Shown one piece after another: positions 1 through 8,599 of a DNA stretch of 64,000 nucleotides. Both the position numbers and the translations under genes were made by a program. This DNA is from Mesorhizobium sp. DCY119 (GTDB taxonomy: Bacteria; Pseudomonadota; Alphaproteobacteria; Rhizobiales; Rhizobiaceae). The notes beneath the pieces are model-generated. The model was not told the origin of the DNA. It made no database searches and worked only from the letters and a program-made list of their open reading frames with translations. Location: NCBI RefSeq assembly GCF_003590645.1, contig NZ_CP031834.1:1922501-1986500 (forward strand), read 5' to 3'. Within the stretch, counting starts at the first letter, position 1. Each line of letters opens with the position of its first letter.

Positions 1-490
1 TAATGGGCGCATTCCAGGGAACGATGTCGGCGATGACGCCGATGGGACGCTTCTCGACGCTGACCCAGCTTTCGGCATCCGACACTTCCATGGGCTTGAG
101 AAATTCTTCACCCGCCTCGGCATTGTCGCGCACGATATTCGCCGCCATGCCGATCTCGGCCTTGTTGGTGCCGACCAGCATGCCGGATTCGCGCGCCATG
201 ATCTCGACGACCGCGTTGGCCTCGGCGTCAAGCAGGTCGGCGGCGGTGCGCAGTAGTGCTGCGCGTTCCTCGTAGCTCGTCTTCTTCCAGCTCTGGAAGG
301 CCTCGTGCGCGGCGCGAACGGCTGCGTCGACGGTCGCCGCATCGCCCTGCGCGATCAGGCCGACGACATCGGTGAGCCGTCCCGGGTCGCGCAGTTCGGC
401 ATAGGAGGACGAGGGCACATCCTTGTTGCCGATCAGGTGGTCGAGGGTGATTGGGGAGGAAGTCTGCATGGTCGTCTCGTCCTTCGCCAT
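1..490 (-). CDS. Aldehyde dehydrogenase, N-terminal part (cut by window edge)
   Basis: The 163 visible residues match the N-terminal part of an NAD(P)+-dependent aldehyde dehydrogenase, ending in VIADIVPWNAPI, the PWN segment that lines the cofactor site. The catalytic Glu and Cys lie beyond the left edge. The ATG at 490 shares one base with the stop of the aldo/keto reductase (TGATG), which suggests translational coupling. A second ATG at 469, preceded by GGACGAG, is an alternative start. Together the two genes look like an aldehyde/alcohol-handling unit of the adjacent catabolic regulon. The substrate cannot be told from the sequence. Confidence 0.9.
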   Translation of the reverse strand, partial: MAKDETTMQTSSPITLDHLIGNKDVPSSSYAELRDPGRLTDVVGLIAQGDAATVDAAVRAAHEAFQSWKKTSYEERAALLRTAADLLDAEANAVVEIMARESGMLVGTNKAEIGMAANIVRDNAEAGEEFLKPMEVSDAESWVSVEKRPIGVIADIVPWNAPI

Positions 491-1455
491 CAGTCGATGG
501 TGCGTTCGATTTCGTAGGTCGGGAGCGGGGAGAGGTCGGAAATCCTCTGCCGCAGTTCCGGGGTCATGGCAAAATTCACCGCCTCGACATAGTTGCCGAC
601 CTGCTCGACGCTTTCGGCGCCGATAATGGGAACGGTGACGGCCGGGTGCGAGGCAGCCCAGGCGACCGCCAGCATGGCGGGATCGACCCTCACCTCGTCG
701 GCGATGGCGCAGAATTCGGCCGCGATCTCGAAATTGCGCTGGTCCTCGTAGCGCTTGAGATAGCGGGCTTCTGCAAGCCGGCCGCTGCGCTGGCCAGACG
801 TATTGGCGTTCGCGCGGGTCAAAAGGCCGGAGGCGAGGGGCGAGAAGACCATGACCGAGAGGCCCACGGCCTGTGCCAGGGGAAACAACTCGAACTCGGC
901 CTGGCGCTTCACCAGATTGTACATCGGCTGCACGACATCGAACCGCGCCAGCGCCTCGCGCCGGGAGATGCCGATAGCGTCGGCGATGCGCCACGCCGCC
1001 CAGTTGGAAACGCCGGCATAGATGATCTTGCCCTGGCGCTGCAGGTCGTCGAAGGCGCGCAGCGTCTCTTCGGGCGGGGTGTAGGGATCATAGTGGTGAG
1101 CGAAATAGACATCGATGCGGTCGGTCTTCAGCCGGCGCAGGCTGTTTTCGACCTCCTGCATGATATGACGCCGCGACAGGCCGGACCCGTTGGTGTCCTG
1201 CGACATCGGCCGGCAGACCTTGGTGGTGATGACCACGTGGTCGCGGTCGGAGCCTAGCAGATCGCCGAGAATGGCCTCTGCCTTGCCGCCGCCGGCATAG
1301 GAGTTCGCGCAATCGAAGAAGTTGATGCCCAGTTCCCGGCAGTGGTCGTACATCGCCCTGGCCGTGGATGCGTCGCTGTAGGAGCCGAACGACATCGTGC
1401 CGAAGCAGATGTTCGAGACGCGCGTACCGGTGCGGCCCAACTGAACGTATTGCAA
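490..1455 (-). CDS. Aldo/keto reductase
   Basis: This is a 321-residue NADPH-type aldo/keto reductase with a TIM-barrel fold. The catalytic tetrad is visible at about D48 (FFDCANSY), Y53, K79 (TTKV) and H120 (YFAHHYDP). The open frame extends 22 codons further upstream, but I prefer the TTG at 1455. It has a strong GGAGGAG six bases upstream and begins LQYVQLGRTGTRVS, the usual start of the family. An AT-rich stretch at about 1515-1545 upstream probably holds the promoter. It is co-transcribed with the aldehyde dehydrogenase. The carbonyl substrate is unknown. Confidence 0.9.
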   Translation of the reverse strand: MQYVQLGRTGTRVSNICFGTMSFGSYSDASTARAMYDHCRELGINFFDCANSYAGGGKAEAILGDLLGSDRDHVVITTKVCRPMSQDTNGSGLSRRHIMQEVENSLRRLKTDRIDVYFAHHYDPYTPPEETLRAFDDLQRQGKIIYAGVSNWAAWRIADAIGISRREALARFDVVQPMYNLVKRQAEFELFPLAQAVGLSVMVFSPLASGLLTRANANTSGQRSGRLAEARYLKRYEDQRNFEIAAEFCAIADEVRVDPAMLAVAWAASHPAVTVPIIGAESVEQVGNYVEAVNFAMTPELRQRISDLSPLPTYEIERTID

Positions 1456-1545
1456 GCTCTTCTCCTCCCGCCGGCCATGCGCAGGCGACGACGGCATCGC
1501 ATGCGAAACCCTATAAGTCAATAATATATGTTTTTATACTTTACG

Positions 1546-2295
1546 TCACCGGAGCTTGAAATCGATGCGCACCCGGTCGCCTCGATAGGTGCCGTCGGCG
1601 ACGAGAACCAGCTCTCCGTTGCTGTCCACCGCACAGCGCTCCACCCGTGCCACCGGGTTGCTGATGGGGATGTCGAGCTTCTCGGAGATATAGAGATCCG
1701 CACTGTCGATAGTGAGCGTCTGGGTGGCGTCGGTGATGACCAGCCCGGGCACGTCGGCAACGAGCCTCAGGGCTGTCTTGGTGCTGTAGTCGTCCTCGGG
1801 AATCTGGGATGCAATGCGCTCGGCGACATAAACATCGGCGAGCAGGAAGGCTTCGCCGTCGCGCGTGTGGCGGCGCTGGAGATGCCGGTAGGCAGGCGCC
1901 GGCTTGCCGATCTTGAAACTGCGCGCCGGCAGGGAAACATTACGCTCGTCGGACAGCACTTCGATTTTGGCATTCTCGCGTGCAAGCAGCATGCCGCTCC
2001 AGTCGGTCTGGACCTGGCACCACATGTCGTTGACCGGACGCTGCTTCACGAACGTGCCCTTGGCACGATAACGCTCGATCATGCCGTCGGCTTCGAGGAT
2101 ATTGAGCGCATGGCGGATCGTCATGGCGGCAACGCCGCACTCCTTCGCCAGCATCTCGACGGTTGGAATTTGCCCGCCAACCGCCCACTCACCCGTTTCG
2201 ATACGCCGCTTGAACAGGGAAGCGAGCTGGATATACCGCGAAATCGCACTCTTTTTCAGCGCTTCGGCTGTGTTTCCCTGGGTCGAAACGGACAA
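1546..2295 (-). CDS. GntR-family (HutC-type, UTRA domain) transcriptional regulator
   Basis: The 249-residue protein has an N-terminal winged helix-turn-helix (residues about 18-88, with the GntR signature PTVEMLAKECGVAAMTIRHAL) and a C-terminal UTRA ligand-binding domain (about 105-245). HutC-subfamily proteins are usually repressors released by a small-molecule effector. The gene sits among catabolic genes, the usual place for a local regulator. A 14-bp perfect palindrome overlaps the predicted -10 of its own promoter, so autoregulation is likely. Similar half-sites lie at the promoters of the dehydrogenase operon and the Liv-type transporter. The effector is unknown. Confidence 0.9.
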   Translation of the reverse strand: MSVSTQGNTAEALKKSAISRYIQLASLFKRRIETGEWAVGGQIPTVEMLAKECGVAAMTIRHALNILEADGMIERYRAKGTFVKQRPVNDMWCQVQTDWSGMLLARENAKIEVLSDERNVSLPARSFKIGKPAPAYRHLQRRHTRDGEAFLLADVYVAERIASQIPEDDYSTKTALRLVADVPGLVITDATQTLTIDSADLYISEKLDIPISNPVARVERCAVDSNGELVLVADGTYRGDRVRIDFKLR

Positions 2296-2339
2296 AGACC
2301 TTCTCCTTCGCTGGGCCCTTCGAGCCGAGTGAAAATGCT

Positions 2340-2353
2340 ATATGCTAGCATAT
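2340..2353. promoter_or_regulatory. Perfect 14-bp palindrome, candidate GntR operator
   Basis: ATATGCTAGCATAT is a perfect palindrome 45 bp upstream of the GntR start. On the minus strand it overlaps a predicted -10 (CATATG, 2354-2349), which lies 17 bp from a TTGGAA -35 (2377-2372). A site over the -10 fits autorepression. The assignment to GntR is inferred. Confidence 0.6.
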
Positions 2354-2387
2354 GTCTGTTTTTGTCCGCCTTTCCAAGTCCTCGGCC

Positions 2388-3017
2388 TCATGCATCCACG
2401 AGTTGTGGGATCGGGCTTAGGCCTTCGGGCGGGGTGCCTCCGCCAAGCAGGTCCGGCCGTATCGAAGCGGGCAGAGGGATGCGATGCACGTTGAGCGTCA
2501 GCGCCACCATGCAGTAGTAGCCCACCAATGCGGTAAGCTCGACCGTTCCGGCCTCGTCCCAGCGTGCCAGAACCGCCTCGTAAACAGGGTCGGAGACGGT
2601 GCCTGTCGAGAGCATGTCCGCGGCGAAGCGATAGACTTCGCGGTCTTCTTCCTTGATCAGGCGCGGAGCCTTGCCATCGCGGATGGCGTCGATGATGTCG
2701 GCTTCCAGCCCGGCCGCCTCTGCCGCACGGCGGTGGATCGTCCATTCGAGTTCGCTGTTCCAGACGCGCGCAGTCACCAGCACCGCCAGCTCGGAGAGGC
2801 GAGGCGGCAGGCGCGTGCAATAGCGTAGTGTTTCGCCCAGCTTGCTCCACCGTTCGGCAAGCTCCGGATTGTGGAGTGCCGCGCGCAAAGGTCCGACGAG
2901 TTCGCCGCGGCGTCCGGTGACGATGCCGTCGAAGACGCGGCGCTGCTCCGGTGTCATGCCGTCGGCGTCGGGAAGGGAAATCCGCGCGGCCGATGTGTTC
3001 TGGGTATGCTGGGACAT
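2388..3017 (-). CDS. Carboxymuconolactone decarboxylase (AhpD-like) family protein
   Basis: The 209-residue protein carries the all-helical CMD/AhpD fold, with the core segment ELAVLVTARVWNSELEWTIHRRAAEAAGL. The AhpD peroxidase CxxC motif is replaced by WTIH, so a thiol peroxidase role is unlikely. Family members include decarboxylases of aromatic-acid pathways and many proteins of unknown reaction. Its ATG (3017) shares one base with the CoA-transferase stop, indicating a tightly packed operon. A specific step in the pathway cannot be assigned. Confidence 0.85.
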   Translation of the reverse strand: MSQHTQNTSAARISLPDADGMTPEQRRVFDGIVTGRRGELVGPLRAALHNPELAERWSKLGETLRYCTRLPPRLSELAVLVTARVWNSELEWTIHRRAAEAAGLEADIIDAIRDGKAPRLIKEEDREVYRFAADMLSTGTVSDPVYEAVLARWDEAGTVELTALVGYYCMVALTLNVHRIPLPASIRPDLLGGGTPPEGLSPIPQLVDA

Positions 3018-4213
3018 CAGGTCGTTGCTCCGTCGGTCAGGCCCAAAGAGGCGAGTATTTCGTCGGTATGCTGCCCCAGAAGCGGGGGCGGCCGATCGAA
3101 GGAAAGGGGTGCTTCGGTAAAGCGCATCGGGCTCACCACCTGCTTGACGGAACCCGCCAGCGGATGAGGCAGTTCCCTCAGCATTTCGCGGTGCTGCACT
3201 TGCGGCTCTTCGAAAACCATCGGGATGGTGTTGATGGGGCCGCAGGGAACCTTCGCCGCGCCAAGCTCAGCCAGCCAGTGTTGCAGAGGTTCGCGCGCGA
3301 AACGCTCGCAGATCATCGGATGCAGGACCGCAAGGTTGGTCACCCGCGCGGCGTTGGTCGCAAAGCGCTCGTCATCGACCCACTCCGGCGCGCCAAGGAC
3401 GGCGGCGAAGCGGCGGAACTGCTCGTCATTGCCGACCGCAAGCACGACGTGGCCGTCGGCCACCGCAAAGACATCCTGCGGCTGGATGTTCGGATGCCGG
3501 TTTCCGCCACGCTTTGGCGTCTTGCCTGACACCAGGAAATTCATCGCCTGGTTGGCCAGCATCGCCACCGAGACGTCCAGCATGGAAACGTCGATATAGT
3601 CGCCCTTTCCGGTCTGGTCGCGGTTGGCGAGGGCCGCAAGAACGGCGACCGTCGTATACATGCCGGTCATGATGTCGATGATCGGGATGCCGACCTTCTG
3701 GGGACCGCCGCCCGGCAGGTCGTCGCGCTCGCCGGTCACGCTCATCAACCCGCCCATGGCCTGGATCATGAAGTCGTAGGCGACATCCTCACGCTTGGGC
3801 CCGGTGGTGCCGAAACCGGTGATCGAGGCATAGATGATGCGCGGGTTCTCGGCCTTGAGATGCTCGTAGCTCAGGCCGTAGCGGTCGAGCGTGCCCGACT
3901 TGAAATTCTCCAGAACGATGTCGGAGGTCTTGGCGATCTCGCGGATGACCGCCTGACCCTGTTCGGTCGAGATATCCACTTCGACGGAACGCTTGCCGCG
4001 ATTGACGGACAGGTAATAGCCCGACTCCTTCGTCGGCTTTCCATCGCTGCCGGCCAGATAGGGCGGGCCCCATTTGCGGGTGTCGTCGCCCTCGCCGGTG
4101 CGTTCCACCTTGATGACGTCAGCACCCAGGTCGGCCAGAATCTGACCAGACCAGGGCCCTGCCATGATGCGGCTCAAATCGAGCACGCGGATGTGTGAAA
4201 GTGGTCCGGCCAA
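3017..4213 (-). CDS. CaiB/BaiF (class III) CoA-transferase
   Basis: The 398-residue protein starts PLSHIRVLDLSRIMAGPWSG and contains NRGKRSVEVD and GGPQKVGIPIIDIMTG, all typical of class III CoA-transferases, which move CoA between carboxylic acids through an enzyme-bound aspartyl intermediate. It is one of the two clearest pathway clues in the cluster: a free acid is probably activated here and passed to the hydratases and dehydrogenase encoded upstream in the same operon. It lies three bases after the GST-like gene and overlaps the CMD-like gene by one base. Confidence 0.92.
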   Translation of the reverse strand: MAGPLSHIRVLDLSRIMAGPWSGQILADLGADVIKVERTGEGDDTRKWGPPYLAGSDGKPTKESGYYLSVNRGKRSVEVDISTEQGQAVIREIAKTSDIVLENFKSGTLDRYGLSYEHLKAENPRIIYASITGFGTTGPKREDVAYDFMIQAMGGLMSVTGERDDLPGGGPQKVGIPIIDIMTGMYTTVAVLAALANRDQTGKGDYIDVSMLDVSVAMLANQAMNFLVSGKTPKRGGNRHPNIQPQDVFAVADGHVVLAVGNDEQFRRFAAVLGAPEWVDDERFATNAARVTNLAVLHPMICERFAREPLQHWLAELGAAKVPCGPINTIPMVFEEPQVQHREMLRELPHPLAGSVKQVVSPMRFTEAPLSFDRPPPLLGQHTDEILASLGLTDGATT

Positions 4214-4216
4214 AGG

Positions 4217-4882
4217 TCAGTCCTCTCCGAAAGTAAGATTCATGATGGGGCCTTCGTCCGCCCCCTGGTCGTTGACGATGACGGTGGCGGCGACTGACGG
4301 CCGGTCGGCTTGCAGTTCGCTCCACGCCGTCAGTTTCGGGTGCGCGCCACGCCACCTGCTTTGCGAATAGCGGAAGTCGAGCTGGCCGAGCGCGCAGAGG
4401 ATGGCGATCTGGCCGATGCCGAATGGCGTGGAGGCGAGATCGCCGGCTTCATCTTCGAGCACGGCAAGGGCTGCCCGCACCTTCGCGCGATAGGATGCAA
4501 TCATCTCTGCATCGCCACCGTCGGCTCCAAGGCATTCGATGCGCCAGAGCAGCAGATTCTCGGTCAACCCGTCGCCCAGTGCCTGCCAGCGCAGTTGCCT
4601 GAGCCTCGGTTTGCCCGCGCGCGGGATCAGGCTTTCACCATCGGCAGACAATTGGGAAAGCCAGTCGCAGATGACGGCGGAATCGAAGATCGGCGGCAGG
4701 CCCGGCACCAGAAGCGTCGGGATTTTTCCGAGCGGGTTTTCTTTCAGGATGACGGGATTTGGCTCGCCGCGCGGCATCGCGACAGCGCGCACCAACTCGA
4801 TCCTGTCCACCAGCCCGAGTTCGTGGATGACGATCATGACCTTGCGGACGAAAGGCGATTTCGGCGACCAGAGAAGCTTCAT
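4217..4882 (-). CDS. Glutathione S-transferase family protein
   Basis: The 221-residue protein begins MKLLWSPKSPFVRKVMIVIHELGL, a thioredoxin-fold GST N-terminal domain with the active-site region at SPFVRKV. It continues with NPLGKIPTL (cis-Pro region) and an all-helical C-terminal domain. The frame is open 37 codons further upstream, but that would overlap the hydrolase. The ATG at 4882 has GAGGA upstream and the conserved start. GSTs in catabolic clusters often perform isomerisation, ether cleavage or dehalogenation. Nothing here distinguishes these. Confidence 0.85.
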   Translation of the reverse strand: MKLLWSPKSPFVRKVMIVIHELGLVDRIELVRAVAMPRGEPNPVILKENPLGKIPTLLVPGLPPIFDSAVICDWLSQLSADGESLIPRAGKPRLRQLRWQALGDGLTENLLLWRIECLGADGGDAEMIASYRAKVRAALAVLEDEAGDLASTPFGIGQIAILCALGQLDFRYSQSRWRGAHPKLTAWSELQADRPSVAATVIVNDQGADEGPIMNLTFGED

Positions 4883-4892
4883 TCGGGCGTCC

Positions 4893-5675
4893 TCATCGCA
4901 ACGCCGCAGCGAGCGCGGCGTTGAACTCCGCCGGCTTCTCGAAGTTGGGCACGTGGCCGGCATCCGGTAGGGCTTCGACCGCAGCGTCTGCAATCTGCCC
5001 GGCCATCGTTTTCATCGTTGCCGGCATGGCGCCGTCCTCGGCGCCGGCAATCAGCCGAACGGGAATGTCGAGCCGCGGCAGCACGGCGGACTGGTCGTAC
5101 TCTCGCAGGGCAGAGGCACAGGCCACAAAACCCTCAAGCGGGGTGGTGGCGATCATGTCCTGGAGCCGTTCAGCCTGCGCGGAGGCATGACGCGCCGGCC
5201 GAAGCCAGCGCTTCACCGTCTGCTCGGCAAGTGCTGCCATGCCGTGCTCGCGCGCAAAGGCGATCCGCTCTTCCCAAAAAGCGCGTCCGGTGGCCGCGCT
5301 GCGCGGCTGGCCGTCGACGAGAACGAGGCGTTCGAAAAGAGCAGGGCGCGCGCCAACGGCGGCAAGCCCGGTCGGAACGCCCATGGAGAGCCCGACATAG
5401 GTGCAGCGCTCGATGCCGACGAAGTCGATCAGCGCCAGCAGATCCTCGGCCAGCGTCGGGATATCGAGAGCCGCCACCGGCACGCCGGATTGGCCATGCC
5501 CGCGCTGGTCGTAACGCAGGATGTTCCATGCGCTCGCAAGCGCCGCCACTTGTTCGTCCCAGATCGACAGGTCGGTCATCAGCGAGTTGCCGAACACGAG
5601 CCAGGGCGCCGCCGGATCGGCCTTGTCGATCCGGTAGTTCAGCGCCACGCCGTCGCGGACGAATGTGCCTTCCAT
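4893..5675 (-). CDS. Alpha/beta hydrolase (3-oxoadipate enol-lactonase-like)
   Basis: This is a 260-residue alpha/beta hydrolase with an intact nucleophile elbow (GLSMG), an acidic residue in LIAGAEDGAMP and the catalytic His in DAGHVPNFEKP. The sequence style (RYDQRGHGQSG, FVGIERCTYVGLSMG) resembles PcaD-type enol-lactonases. The start is uncertain: the ATG at 5675 leaves a 2-bp gap after the enoyl-CoA hydratase, while the ATG at 5693 overlaps it by 16 bp. Another hydrolase such as a thioesterase or C-C hydrolase is equally possible. Confidence 0.88.
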   Translation of the reverse strand: MEGTFVRDGVALNYRIDKADPAAPWLVFGNSLMTDLSIWDEQVAALASAWNILRYDQRGHGQSGVPVAALDIPTLAEDLLALIDFVGIERCTYVGLSMGVPTGLAAVGARPALFERLVLVDGQPRSAATGRAFWEERIAFAREHGMAALAEQTVKRWLRPARHASAQAERLQDMIATTPLEGFVACASALREYDQSAVLPRLDIPVRLIAGAEDGAMPATMKTMAGQIADAAVEALPDAGHVPNFEKPAEFNAALAAALR

Positions 5676-5677
5676 GA

Positions 5678-6439
5678 TCAGCGGCCTACCCATACCGGCG
5701 GACGCTTCTCGACCACGGCGCGCATTGCTTCGCGCGCGTCCTCGGTCGCCATCAATGTGGTGGAATAGCTCTGCTCGAGCTGATAGCCGTCTTCGGTCTG
5801 CATGAACTCGACCTTGTTTAGGGCTTCCTTCGCCATCCGCAGGCCGATCGGCGCCTTGGCGGCAATGACCTCAGCGAGCGCGCGAGCTGTCTTGGCGAGG
5901 TCTTCGAAGGGCACGACCTTCTGGATGAAACCGCATTGCAAAGCTTCGGCGGCACTGATCGGCAGGCCGGTGAAATACATCTGGCGCAGCAGGCCTTGCG
6001 GCAGGTGGCGCATCATGTGTGCGGCACCGCCGCAGCGGCCGACATTGATCTCGGGCATGCCGAACCGTGCGTTTTCCGATGCGATGCGGATGTCGCAGAC
6101 CGAGGCCAACACGGTTCCTGCACCGAGCGCCGGGCCGTTGATGGCGCCGATGACGGGAACGGCGGCATGGCGCACTGCGGCGAAACAGCGGCGCACGATC
6201 CTTGCCCGGGCGGGATCCTGGTCCAGCGTGGCGGCGAGGAATTCGTTGAGGTCCAGCCCGGCGCAAAACGCCTTGCTGCCGGTGGCGGTGAAGATGATGC
6301 AGTTGATGTCGGCCCAGTCCTTCGCCGCCTCGAACGTATCGCCGATTTCGGCATAGTCGGCGATCGATATCGCGTTGACCGGCGGACAATCGATGGAGAT
6401 CGTCGCGATCCTGTCGGCCTTTTCGATGGTGATTGCCAT
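5678..6439 (-). CDS. Enoyl-CoA hydratase/isomerase family protein
   Basis: The 253-residue crotonase-fold protein has the oxyanion-hole segments SKAFCAGLDL and INGPALGAG and the conserved FGMPEINVGRCGGAA stretch. The start at 6439 has GAGGAA upstream and the typical MAITIEKADRIATISID opening. A longer open frame would run into the preceding gene. It is a second hydratase beside the hydratase domain of the upstream fusion, so the pathway may need two distinct hydration, isomerisation or retro-aldol steps on CoA thioesters. Confidence 0.9.
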   Translation of the reverse strand: MAITIEKADRIATISIDCPPVNAISIADYAEIGDTFEAAKDWADINCIIFTATGSKAFCAGLDLNEFLAATLDQDPARARIVRRCFAAVRHAAVPVIGAINGPALGAGTVLASVCDIRIASENARFGMPEINVGRCGGAAHMMRHLPQGLLRQMYFTGLPISAAEALQCGFIQKVVPFEDLAKTARALAEVIAAKAPIGLRMAKEALNKVEFMQTEDGYQLEQSYSTTLMATEDAREAMRAVVEKRPPVWVGR

Positions 6440-6468
6440 GGCTGCGTTCCTCGTTTCGGCGTGCGTTG

Positions 6469-8502
6469 TTATTGCTTGAGAGCGGAGATCAGGGCGTCGA
6501 CGTTGCCGGCGCGGAATAGCGGCCCTTCGGCGGTGGCGACCTGTGCCAGAACGCTCTTGAGATTGTCGTCTGGCAGGTTCGCTGACCACCAGACCGGCCC
6601 GCCGGTCCAGCGCGGGAAGCCGTAGCCGTGCACCATGGCAACATCGATGTCGGATGGCCTGCGGGCCACGCCTTCCGCGAACAGGAGGGCTCCTTCATTG
6701 ACCATGGCGCCCAGACAGCGTGCGCGAATCTCTTCATCGCCGATGGTTCGTGGCGTGATGCCTGCCGCCTGCCGCGATGCTGCGATGAAGGCTTCCACAG
6801 CGGGATCGGCCTGAGCCTTCCCCGAGGAATAGTCGTAGTAGCCGGCGCCCGTCTTGCGTCCGAGGCGCCCCGCCTCGCAGAGGTGGTCGGGAATATCGAC
6901 ATAGCGCGCCGATGGATTACGTGTTGCGGCCTGCGCCTTGCGCATCCGCCAGGCAATATCGAGCCCCGAAAGATCGGCCACGGCAAACGGTCCCATGGCC
7001 ATGCCAAAACCGGTCATCGCGCGGTCGACGGCCTCGGGCGTCGCGCCATCCTGAATCAGGAATTCCGCGTGACGGCGGTAGGCGGCGTAGATGCGGTTGC
7101 CGATGAAGCCATAGGCGTTCCTCGCCACCACCGGCTGCTTGCCGAGCCGCTTCGCCACCGAAATGGCGGCCGCCAAAGTCTCGCCGCTGGTGGCCGAAGC
7201 ACGCACGATCTCCAGAAGTTTCATCACATTGGCGGGCGAGAAGAAATGCAGCCCCAGCAACCGCTCGGGATGCGGGAAACCTTCGGCCATTGCGTCGATA
7301 TCGAGATAGGAGGTGTTGGTCGCGACGACGGTTTCGCGGCTGACGATGGCGCCGAGGCGCGCGAGCAGGTCGCGTTTGACGCCCATGTCCTCGAACACGG
7401 CCTCAATGACCAGATCGGCATCCTTGGCCGCATCGAGGGCGGCGATTGCAGTCAAGGCGTTTGCCTGCGCTTGCTTCGCGGCTTCGGAAATGCGGCCGCG
7501 TTTGAAATCCTCGTCGCGCAAGCCGGCGATGCGCGTTACACCGGCGGCCAGTAACGGCTCATCCCTTTCGATCAGGATGACCTGATATCCGGAGGATAGA
7601 AACGCATGCGCGATGCCGGCATCCATCGTGCCGGCGCCGATCACGGCAACGCGCGAAATTTTCGAGCCGACCGCAGCAGTATCCAACCGCGCCGCGTCGC
7701 GCTCGGCAAAGAAGAGATGGCGATAGGCGAAGGCTTCGGGCGAGACGCGGATAGCCTGAAAGACTGCGCGTTCCTCAGCCAGGGCCTCGCGGAACGGCTT
7801 TTCGGAAGCGCTGAGGATTAGTTGTGCCGCCTGTTGCGCGGCGGGTCGGCCTTTTGCGCGGGCGATGGCCTTGTCGCACACCGCTTTCGCTTCAGTGGGA
7901 TCGAAAGCCGGAACCGGCATGTCGGCAATGCGGCCCTTGCCGCCAAGCTGGCGAAGCGCGGATATCGTGTCTTCCAGCAGATCGCCGGTGCTTACCACAT
8001 CGATCATGCCGAGCGACTGCGCCTCCGGGGCGGAAACCCGCCGGGCGGAAAGGGTGAGCTCGATGGCGGCCGGCACGCCCGTCAGGCGCGGCAGCCGTTG
8101 CGTGCCACCGGCGCCGGGGACGAGCCCAAGACTGACTTCGGGAAGTCCGACAATCGCCTTCTCGTCGGCCACACGCAGGTCGCACCCGAGCGCGAGTTCG
8201 TAGCCGCCACCGAGGGCAGCGCCGCGAATGGCTGCGGCGACAGGTATGGACAGCGATTCGATGGCGTCGATCACCGCCGGCAGTTGCGGATCGGCGAGCG
8301 GCTGGCCGAACTCGCGAATGTCCGACCCCGCGATGAAGGTCTTGCCGGCGCCGATGAGGATCACGCCTGTAATGGCGGTGTCAGCGGCAATCTCGGCGAG
8401 CGCCGCCACGAGACCGGAGCGCACGGCATGCGAACCGGCATTGACCGGCGGGTTGTCTATGGTGACAACCGCTATATCCGCATGTCTGGCCCAAGCGATC
8501 AC
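6469..8502 (-). CDS. Bifunctional enoyl-CoA hydratase / 3-hydroxyacyl-CoA dehydrogenase (FadB-like)
   Basis: The 677-residue fusion has an N-terminal crotonase domain (about 1-190, both catalytic Glu positions present in GGGYELALG and GLPEVSLG) and a C-terminal NAD+-dependent 3-hydroxyacyl-CoA dehydrogenase (about 285-675, with catalytic-His motif GLHFFSPANVMKLLEI). In the Rossmann loop GAGTMDAGIA, Asp stands where GAGTMGAGIA is usual. The start is a GTG at 8502 with AAGAGAA upstream. It is the first gene of the operon running down to 2388, behind a good TTGACA-N18-TATATA promoter. Confidence 0.93.
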   Translation of the reverse strand: MIAWARHADIAVVTIDNPPVNAGSHAVRSGLVAALAEIAADTAITGVILIGAGKTFIAGSDIREFGQPLADPQLPAVIDAIESLSIPVAAAIRGAALGGGYELALGCDLRVADEKAIVGLPEVSLGLVPGAGGTQRLPRLTGVPAAIELTLSARRVSAPEAQSLGMIDVVSTGDLLEDTISALRQLGGKGRIADMPVPAFDPTEAKAVCDKAIARAKGRPAAQQAAQLILSASEKPFREALAEERAVFQAIRVSPEAFAYRHLFFAERDAARLDTAAVGSKISRVAVIGAGTMDAGIAHAFLSSGYQVILIERDEPLLAAGVTRIAGLRDEDFKRGRISEAAKQAQANALTAIAALDAAKDADLVIEAVFEDMGVKRDLLARLGAIVSRETVVATNTSYLDIDAMAEGFPHPERLLGLHFFSPANVMKLLEIVRASATSGETLAAAISVAKRLGKQPVVARNAYGFIGNRIYAAYRRHAEFLIQDGATPEAVDRAMTGFGMAMGPFAVADLSGLDIAWRMRKAQAATRNPSARYVDIPDHLCEAGRLGRKTGAGYYDYSSGKAQADPAVEAFIAASRQAAGITPRTIGDEEIRARCLGAMVNEGALLFAEGVARRPSDIDVAMVHGYGFPRWTGGPVWWSANLPDDNLKSVLAQVATAEGPLFRAGNVDALISALKQ

Positions 8503-8527
8503 GATAATTCTCTTGTTATGCTAAAAA

Positions 8528-8565
8528 GCTAGTTTTATATATTTTATCGATGTTCCGCCTGTCAA
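8528..8565 (-). promoter_or_regulatory. Promoter of the catabolic operon with overlapping candidate operator
   Basis: On the minus strand, TTGACA (8565-8560) and TATATA (8541-8536) are separated by 18 bp. The 9-mer GCTAGTTTT (plus strand, 8528-8536) overlaps the downstream edge of the -10, and ATGCTA follows at 8518-8523. The 9-mer recurs exactly upstream of the Liv-type binding protein (14588-14596), and ATGCTA recurs at the GntR palindrome. The placement fits repressor binding at the start site. Confidence 0.6.
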
Positions 8566-8599
8566 TCTCTGGGCGGAATGGCTTTGCAGAGGAACAGCC

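Noticed and set aside
451-1257. Long plus-strand open frame (268 codons) opposite the aldo/keto reductase
   Set aside because: High GC makes antisense frames long. The minus-strand frame has the aldo/keto reductase tetrad and a strong ribosome site; this one has no family motif.
1528-2517. Plus-strand frame of 329 codons across the GntR gene and its promoter
   Set aside because: It runs through the GntR gene and the palindromic promoter, and its translation is not a recognisable protein.
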